A DNA stretch of 64,000 bases from Mycobacterium sp. MFM001 (GTDB lineage: Bacteria; Actinomycetota; Actinomycetes; Mycobacteriales; Mycobacteriaceae), in contig NZ_BFAB01000014.1 in NCBI RefSeq assembly GCF_003402475.1, forward strand, positions 42,422 to 106,421, given 5' to 3'. The translations under genes and the position numbers were made by a program. The notes under the pieces are model-generated. The model ran no database searches. It had not been told where the DNA came from and saw only the letters and a list, made by a program, of their open reading frames with translations. This document shows, in pieces, positions 59,564 through 64,000 of the stretch (its first letter is position 1; the number at the start of each line of letters is the position of its first letter).

Positions 59564-61285
59564 ATGCTGTCGCGCTTCGTCCGAATCCAGCTGGCGATCT
59601 TCGCCATCGTCGGGATCATCGGTGTGGTCGCGATGGTTCTCTTCTACATCCAAGCGCCGACTCTGCTGGGCATTGGGCGGATGACGGTCACGTTGGAGCT
59701 ACCTGCCACCGGTGGCCTCTATCGGTTTTCCAATGTGACTTACCGCGGCGTGCAAGTCGGCAAGGTGACGGCGGTAAACCTGACGCCTAACGGCGCGAAA
59801 GCGACGCTGTCCCTTGGTACCTCGCCCAAGATCCCGGCAGACCTGAAGGCCGAGGTGCGCAGCGTTTCCGCGGTCGGCGAGCAATATGTGGATTTGCGGC
59901 CACGAACCGACTCACCCCCGTATCTGCGCGACGGCTCAGTAATTGCCATGCGCGACACCACGATTCCGCAAGCAGTGGGGCCTATGCTCGATCAAGTCAG
60001 TGCGCTGGTCAACAGCATCCCTAAGAACAAACTCGGTCAATTACTCGACGAGTCGTTTCAGGCGTTCAATGGCTCCGGTTACGATCTCGCGTCACTTTCG
60101 GACTCGTCCGCGCGGATCGCCGGCGACGCCAACGCCGTCGTCGACCGCACCCGCGCCCTGATCGAGGACAGCGGACCGTTCCTGGAGGCGCAGGCCCAGA
60201 CGACCGACTCGATCAGAACGTGGGCGCGCAGCCTCGCCGGCATCTCGGATGTGTTGGTTGCCGATGATTCGAAGGTTCGCACCGTGTTGCAAGAGGGACC
60301 CGGAGCAGCAAAACAAGCCACTGCCCTGCTCGAGCAGGTCAAACCGACGCTCCCGATTCTGCTGGCCAACCTCACCACGATCGGCCAGATCGGTGTCACC
60401 TACCACCCCGGACTGGAGCAGTTGCTGGTGTTGCTGCCGCCGCTGGTTGCCGTTGAGCAAACGGCCAACGGCACGAACTGGCCGAACGGTTTGGCCCATG
60501 GCGACTTCGCGCTCACCGTCGACGATCCGCCTATCTGCACGGTCGGCTTCATGCCACAAAGCCAGTGGCGATCGCCGGACGACGAAAGCGACATCGACAC
60601 TCCGGACGGCCTGTATTGCAAACTGCCGCAGGATTCCCCACTCTCGGTGCGCGGCGCCCGCAACTACCCGTGCATGGACAAGCCCGGAAAGCGCGCCCCG
60701 ACAGTGGAAATCTGCAAGAGCGATCAGCCCTACATGCCGCTGGCGATGCGCCAGCATACGCTCGGCCCGTCCCCGCTGGACCCGAACCTGCTTTCGCAGG
60801 GGATCCCGCCTGACGATCGGGTTACCGTCAACGACAGGATCTTCGGACCCGTCGAGGGAACACCGCTGCCGCCCGGGGCGGTCCCGCGCGGTACACCGCC
60901 GGGGCCGCGAGGAACCTACGGACCTCCGGGGCCGGGATACGCCGCGCCACCGGTGCCTTCATCGGCCAACATGTCGACACAGGCGGCTGATTTTCCGGCG
61001 ATAGCGCCGCTGGATGTTCCTGCGCCGGGCGAGGTTCCGCAACGCCCGACGCCGCCCTCACCACCCGCGATGCCCACACCACCCGACAAAGCCGAAGGTG
61101 GGGGTCCGCAGGCGGCTCCCAGTTCGTTCGCGCCTGAGGTGCGTAAGCCCATACCGCGGGTCGCGACCGCCCGTTACGATCCGCGAACCGGTCGATATGT
61201 CGGTGGTGACGGCCACGTATACCAGCAGTCAGATTTGGTGAAGCCGGCTGAGGCCAAGAAGTGGCAGGACATGCTGCCCACCTGA
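59564..61285 (+). CDS. mceF: MceF family protein with extended C-terminus
   Basis: A 573-residue Mce protein, longest of the six. The anchor is LAIFAIVGIIGVVAMVLFYI, then the MCE domain (VTLELPATGGLYRFSNVTYRG), a helical region and a cysteine-bearing region (ICTVGFM, LYCKLPQ, NYPCMDK, EICKSDQ). After residue about 420 the chain is proline-rich, ending in a PRTGRYVGGDGHVYQQSDL motif typical of MceF. It begins at the base after the MceE stop and ends the operon. Confidence 0.94.
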   Translation: MLSRFVRIQLAIFAIVGIIGVVAMVLFYIQAPTLLGIGRMTVTLELPATGGLYRFSNVTYRGVQVGKVTAVNLTPNGAKATLSLGTSPKIPADLKAEVRSVSAVGEQYVDLRPRTDSPPYLRDGSVIAMRDTTIPQAVGPMLDQVSALVNSIPKNKLGQLLDESFQAFNGSGYDLASLSDSSARIAGDANAVVDRTRALIEDSGPFLEAQAQTTDSIRTWARSLAGISDVLVADDSKVRTVLQEGPGAAKQATALLEQVKPTLPILLANLTTIGQIGVTYHPGLEQLLVLLPPLVAVEQTANGTNWPNGLAHGDFALTVDDPPICTVGFMPQSQWRSPDDESDIDTPDGLYCKLPQDSPLSVRGARNYPCMDKPGKRAPTVEICKSDQPYMPLAMRQHTLGPSPLDPNLLSQGIPPDDRVTVNDRIFGPVEGTPLPPGAVPRGTPPGPRGTYGPPGPGYAAPPVPSSANMSTQAADFPAIAPLDVPAPGEVPQRPTPPSPPAMPTPPDKAEGGGPQAAPSSFAPEVRKPIPRVATARYDPRTGRYVGGDGHVYQQSDLVKPAEAKKWQDMLPT

Positions 61286-61305
61286 AGCCGGTTACGGACG
61301 CCCGA

Positions 61306-61833
61306 TCACCCGATCTTGTCCAGCCGCAATGGCATTTCGACGGTAAGCCATTGGTTCTGTCCGCAGGCGCCGCTTGGACCGATCGTCTTATCCTTGCCAG
61401 TCAGCGTCGGTGACCCGATCTGCACTGCACCGCTGCCGTTGGGGTCCACGGGATAGAAATAGAATTCCTGGCGCCCCGTGAATGCGGTACCGTCCTCGCA
61501 CCTTTCCCAGTCGGGCACGTTGTGTGTGACATACCACTGGAGGCCGTCACGCAAACTTAGTGGTTCGGTCCACCCCTGAGCGCTTTTCACCGTGCCGCTG
61601 CATTCATTGAAGGTGGCGCACGTGGAGCTGATCGTCCACGTTGTGGTGACCACCGCCTCTTGATTGTACTGGCGATTGATCTTGGCCAAATTGCCGTTGG
61701 ATGTGACTTGATAAGTCCCGTTGAGAGCGACATCTTCCTTCGTTGTCGCCCCAGCGGACGCGGTGGGGCCTAAGGCGCCGAATGCGTTGGCTGCCAACAC
61801 TATCGCGGTAGCAATCGTTGCCGCTGAACGCAT
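61306..61833 (-). CDS. Secreted protein of unknown function
   Basis: A 175-residue protein with a clear signal peptide (ATIATAIVLAANAFGALG then ASA-GA) and a mature part with four cysteines (STC, NEC, ERC, GAC), consistent with disulfides in the envelope. ATG 61833 is chosen for the strong AAGGAGGACGC before it. It resembles small secreted mycobacterial proteins of unknown role. It is convergent with MceF, 20 bp away. Confidence 0.8.
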   Translation of the reverse strand: MRSAATIATAIVLAANAFGALGPTASAGATTKEDVALNGTYQVTSNGNLAKINRQYNQEAVVTTTWTISSTCATFNECSGTVKSAQGWTEPLSLRDGLQWYVTHNVPDWERCEDGTAFTGRQEFYFYPVDPNGSGAVQIGSPTLTGKDKTIGPSGACGQNQWLTVEMPLRLDKIG

Positions 61834-61964
61834 TGCGTCCTCCTTGACGCAGTTCGAACCGTTTACACGGGTTTCTCGGCGCCGGCAACGGCGTCGTTGA
61901 GCGATGAGAGTAGCACCGGCTCCGTCGTTGGGGTGCCGATTCGCGGCACCGGCCGCAGGAGCCA

Positions 61965-62579
61965 TCACAGTGGGTCTAACTTTGCTATGAGCCAAGATCG
62001 GTTGACCTTTGTCAGCGTTACCAGGACACTGCTGGCTGTCGTCAACGGTTGTGGCTTTTCCTTACTTGCCGTGTCCTGGTTAAGGAACACCAATATGACG
62101 GCCGAATCCGGATGCAACTCCGACACGGCGGCTCGCACCACTTTGGCGGTCGCCGTGAGTTTCCCCTCCCGCGCCGTCGGTGCGAGGTATTGCTCGCTGA
62201 ACTTGTTGTAGTAGGCCAGAAATTCACCGGTTAAGTGCGACTTCGCCTTCGCGAAATCGCGGTCCAGATTCTCGTATGAGTACGACACCACCGCCACGGC
62301 ACCGTCCGAAGCCGCCTGGACTGCCTGACGTGCCGCCGTGTCGCCGATCCGCTGATCCGGACGGTACTGAAAAAAGAACAAACCGGCAGCAACGCCGATG
62401 GCGGCAGTGACCAAGGCTGCCGCAAGTATTGAACGCCAGCCCGCCAGACAGCGGAGGGCCAGGCGCGTGATCACGGCCAGTCCGCTGGCGCGCGCGGATC
62501 TGTCGGCAGACCCGTCCTCCGCATCGCTGACAGACGGATTCTCCATGGTGTCTGGCGACGACTTCTGCTCGACAGTCAT
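61965..62579 (-). CDS. Mce-associated membrane protein (Mam-like)
   Basis: A 204-residue protein with a charged N-terminus, a single membrane segment (SILAAALVTAAIGVAAGLFFF, about residues 49-69) and an extracytoplasmic domain ending in VNRSWLIAKLDPL, the pattern of Mce-associated proteins. It overlaps the next upstream gene by four bases. It is encoded on the strand opposite the mce operon, although such genes usually follow mceF in the same direction. Confidence 0.82.
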   Translation of the reverse strand: MTVEQKSSPDTMENPSVSDAEDGSADRSARASGLAVITRLALRCLAGWRSILAAALVTAAIGVAAGLFFFQYRPDQRIGDTAARQAVQAASDGAVAVVSYSYENLDRDFAKAKSHLTGEFLAYYNKFSEQYLAPTAREGKLTATAKVVRAAVSELHPDSAVILVFLNQDTASKEKPQPLTTASSVLVTLTKVNRSWLIAKLDPL

Positions 62580-63340
62580 TGCAGGAAGTCAACTCCGGAC
62601 ATCTTGAGTTGACCACCGTCTCGCTCGAGCTTGACGCTGAGCCGCCACAACATCGGAGGCCGTTTTGTGTTATCAGCATTGGTGACATCAGATTTCGCCG
62701 CGACAAGTGCGACTCCCGAATTGTCGTTCACAGACTCGACACCGACGGCTTCCACCGTCGCCTTGCTGACGACCTTCGATTCCTCGGCTTGTTGAACCAT
62801 GAAGGCTGATCGCGCCTCGATTTGTGCCTTGAACTCGCCGGTGGACGCATTAATGATGCGCTGGACGTCCTCCTTCGCATGGTGGGGGTCAATCGACATG
62901 AACGTTATGACCCCTTGCCGGGCCGCCGCAGCGAACTCCGGGGCGAGCTGCCGTTTGTGCATGATGACGCGGTGCTGCCACACCATGTAGCCGCTCGCGC
63001 CGAGCGAGGCGGAGGCGAGCAGAACCCCGACGCCAACAACTACCGCTTTCCGTCCCGGCCGGCGCAGCCACCGTAGCCGCGCACTGGCTGGTTTTGCGAC
63101 AGTTTCCTCGGCGTCGCCGTCGCCGGCAGTTTCGCCGAGGTCCCTCTCGTCGCTGGTTGCGGTATCGGCTGCTTGGCGCAGCCGTGTCGCGCGTGCCCGG
63201 GCCTCCTTAGCGCGCGCTTCCGCCTGGGCGGCTTGCGCGTCGGCTTCGGCTACCGAAATTGCGTCGGGATCGGACTCGTTGCCCGGAGCATCGCGCGGAT
63301 CGTCGTCGAGCCCTTCCGGTGGACGCTGCCGCGGCGGCAT
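62576..63340 (-). CDS. Mce-associated membrane protein (Mam-like) with coiled-coil N-terminus
   Basis: A 254-residue protein. The first 60 residues are acidic and include an Ala/Arg/Glu-rich, probably coiled-coil helix (EADAQAAQAEARAKEARARA). A membrane helix (AVVVGVGVLLASASLGASGY) follows, then an extracytoplasmic domain like the 61965 protein, ending in LKMSGVDFLQ. ATG 63340 follows AGGAGGT; upstream frame is not supported. Probably supports Mce assembly. Confidence 0.82.
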   Translation of the reverse strand: MPPRQRPPEGLDDDPRDAPGNESDPDAISVAEADAQAAQAEARAKEARARATRLRQAADTATSDERDLGETAGDGDAEETVAKPASARLRWLRRPGRKAVVVGVGVLLASASLGASGYMVWQHRVIMHKRQLAPEFAAAARQGVITFMSIDPHHAKEDVQRIINASTGEFKAQIEARSAFMVQQAEESKVVSKATVEAVGVESVNDNSGVALVAAKSDVTNADNTKRPPMLWRLSVKLERDGGQLKMSGVDFLQ

Positions 63341-63572
63341 GATGACCTCCTGGTCGGCTCCTGCACGGAGAACCACATTATCACTTGCTTCCAGGCGTTC
63401 ATCGCCGCGATCGAACAGTGAGAGCCATATCGCTCGACGTGGGCAAATCGTCGATTGTTCGCGAACGAAGCGGGCACCGGTTTGCACAAGATTCGACGCC
63501 CGGGAGCTACTCGGTTCTGGCGGTCTTCTCCGAAGAGAAGAACTTTCTTTCCGACTGTGGCAGAGTAATCGG

Positions 63573-63974
63573 GTGCGATTCATCGTGGCAGTGGCTGCGG
63601 CGTTGCTGTGCATAGGTGGGCTGGCGGCACCGCCTGCGGCGGCCGGGCCAACTGTCTGCGACTACCCCGACTGCACCCCTGGCATCATGCCGCATGTCGT
63701 CCTGGGTGCGCCGTGCGACAACACCACCTATTACGTCTTCGGAACCGCAGACTACACAGTTCCCGTCACTTCACAGCCCGGGCGGCTGATGTTTTGCGGC
63801 TCGCCGAGGCGATACGAACCCCGATGGTTCCGGTCGCCCCCGATGGCGGGAGTCAAGGAGGAGGGTGCCGACTGCACCCGGTACCAGAACTACGTTGCGC
63901 AGGCGCCCGACGGTCTGTTTCTGGTCTGTATAGGCCATGACGGTCATACGACCTGGGTGCGCGCCGATACGTAG
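63573..63974 (+). CDS. Small secreted protein
   Basis: A 133-residue protein with a signal peptide (FIVAVAAALLCIGGLAAPPAAAG) and a mature domain with several cysteines (VCDYPDC, PCDN, MFCGS, DCTR, LVCIG), suggesting disulfides. GTG 63573 is chosen because the signal peptide begins there; no strong Shine-Dalgarno is visible. Function unknown. It is divergent from the Mam-like pair with a 232-bp gap in which nothing else is seen. Confidence 0.72.
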   Translation: MRFIVAVAAALLCIGGLAAPPAAAGPTVCDYPDCTPGIMPHVVLGAPCDNTTYYVFGTADYTVPVTSQPGRLMFCGSPRRYEPRWFRSPPMAGVKEEGADCTRYQNYVAQAPDGLFLVCIGHDGHTTWVRADT

Positions 63975-64000
63975 CGCCGTTACCGTCGTCTCAGTGTCAG

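Noticed and set aside
1..64000. tRNA, rRNA, CRISPR, insertion sequence, transposase or phage genes
   Set aside because: No cloverleaf-like or rRNA-like stretch, spaced direct-repeat array or transposase/integrase motif was seen on either strand.

Overview
The window is high-GC actinobacterial DNA and almost certainly comes from a non-tuberculous Mycobacterium. It carries a complete mce locus (two YrbE permeases plus MceA-F, with Mce-associated membrane proteins), a WS/DGAT acyltransferase, an F420-type luciferase-like oxidoreductase, mycofactocin-coupled SDRs, and many P450 and FadE genes. No rRNA, tRNA, CRISPR array, insertion sequence or prophage gene was found. Genes are packed tightly, with many ATGA/GTGA stop-start overlaps.

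Layout. Positions 1-7.1 kb hold the end of a luciferase-like oxidoreductase, an epimerase, a PlsC-like acyltransferase with an acyl-CoA ligase, and a divergent WS/DGAT and esterase pair. Positions 7.1-18 kb hold a P450/SDR/SDR unit, a TetR regulator divergent from an acyl-CoA dehydrogenase, and a seven-gene minus-strand operon: an AhpD-like protein, a Rieske oxygenase, a 111-aa orphan protein, an atypical amidohydrolase, an NTF2-like protein and a two-subunit acyl-CoA dehydrogenase. Positions 18-25.7 kb hold an amidohydrolase and a full beta-oxidation operon (FadE, SDR, CoA transferase, enoyl-CoA hydratase/isomerase, thiolase, FadE). Positions 25.8-29.6 kb hold a second TetR with a small partner and a P450/ferredoxin/DUF1330/SDR operon.

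Positions 29.8-36.9 kb form a minus-strand operon: NuoF-like flavoprotein, ferredoxin, DUF35-thiolase fusion, hydrolase, two 3-hydroxyisobutyrate-dehydrogenase-like enzymes, P450 and ferredoxin. Positions 37.4-40.9 kb hold two tandem amidohydrolases, a Rieske ferredoxin and a hydrolase. Positions 41.2-46.6 kb hold a second two-subunit acyl-CoA dehydrogenase, then a P450/ferredoxin pair and two SDRs. Positions 46.8-61.3 kb are one long co-directional run: aldehyde dehydrogenase, CoA transferase, HMG-CoA-synthase-like/OB-fold protein, thiolase, YrbE-A, YrbE-B and MceA-F. Positions 61.3-64 kb hold a secreted protein and two Mce-associated membrane proteins on the opposite strand, and one more secreted protein.

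How it may work together (inference): the Mce system imports a lipid, probably cyclic or branched. Four P450s and a Rieske oxygenase, fed by four unusual ferredoxins and perhaps the NuoF-like reductase, oxidise it. SDRs, aldehyde dehydrogenase, CoA ligase and CoA transferases convert the products to acyl-CoAs, and several FadEs, hydratase and thiolase/aldolase modules degrade them. The strongest unifying signal is a 15-bp palindrome, GAGAAT-NNN-ATTCTC. It recurs in perfect or near-perfect form before most of these units, including the catabolic genes that head the mce operon, and it lies between the first TetR gene and its divergent FadE. I propose that it defines one regulon joining import to catabolism. 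The substrate cannot be read from the sequence.
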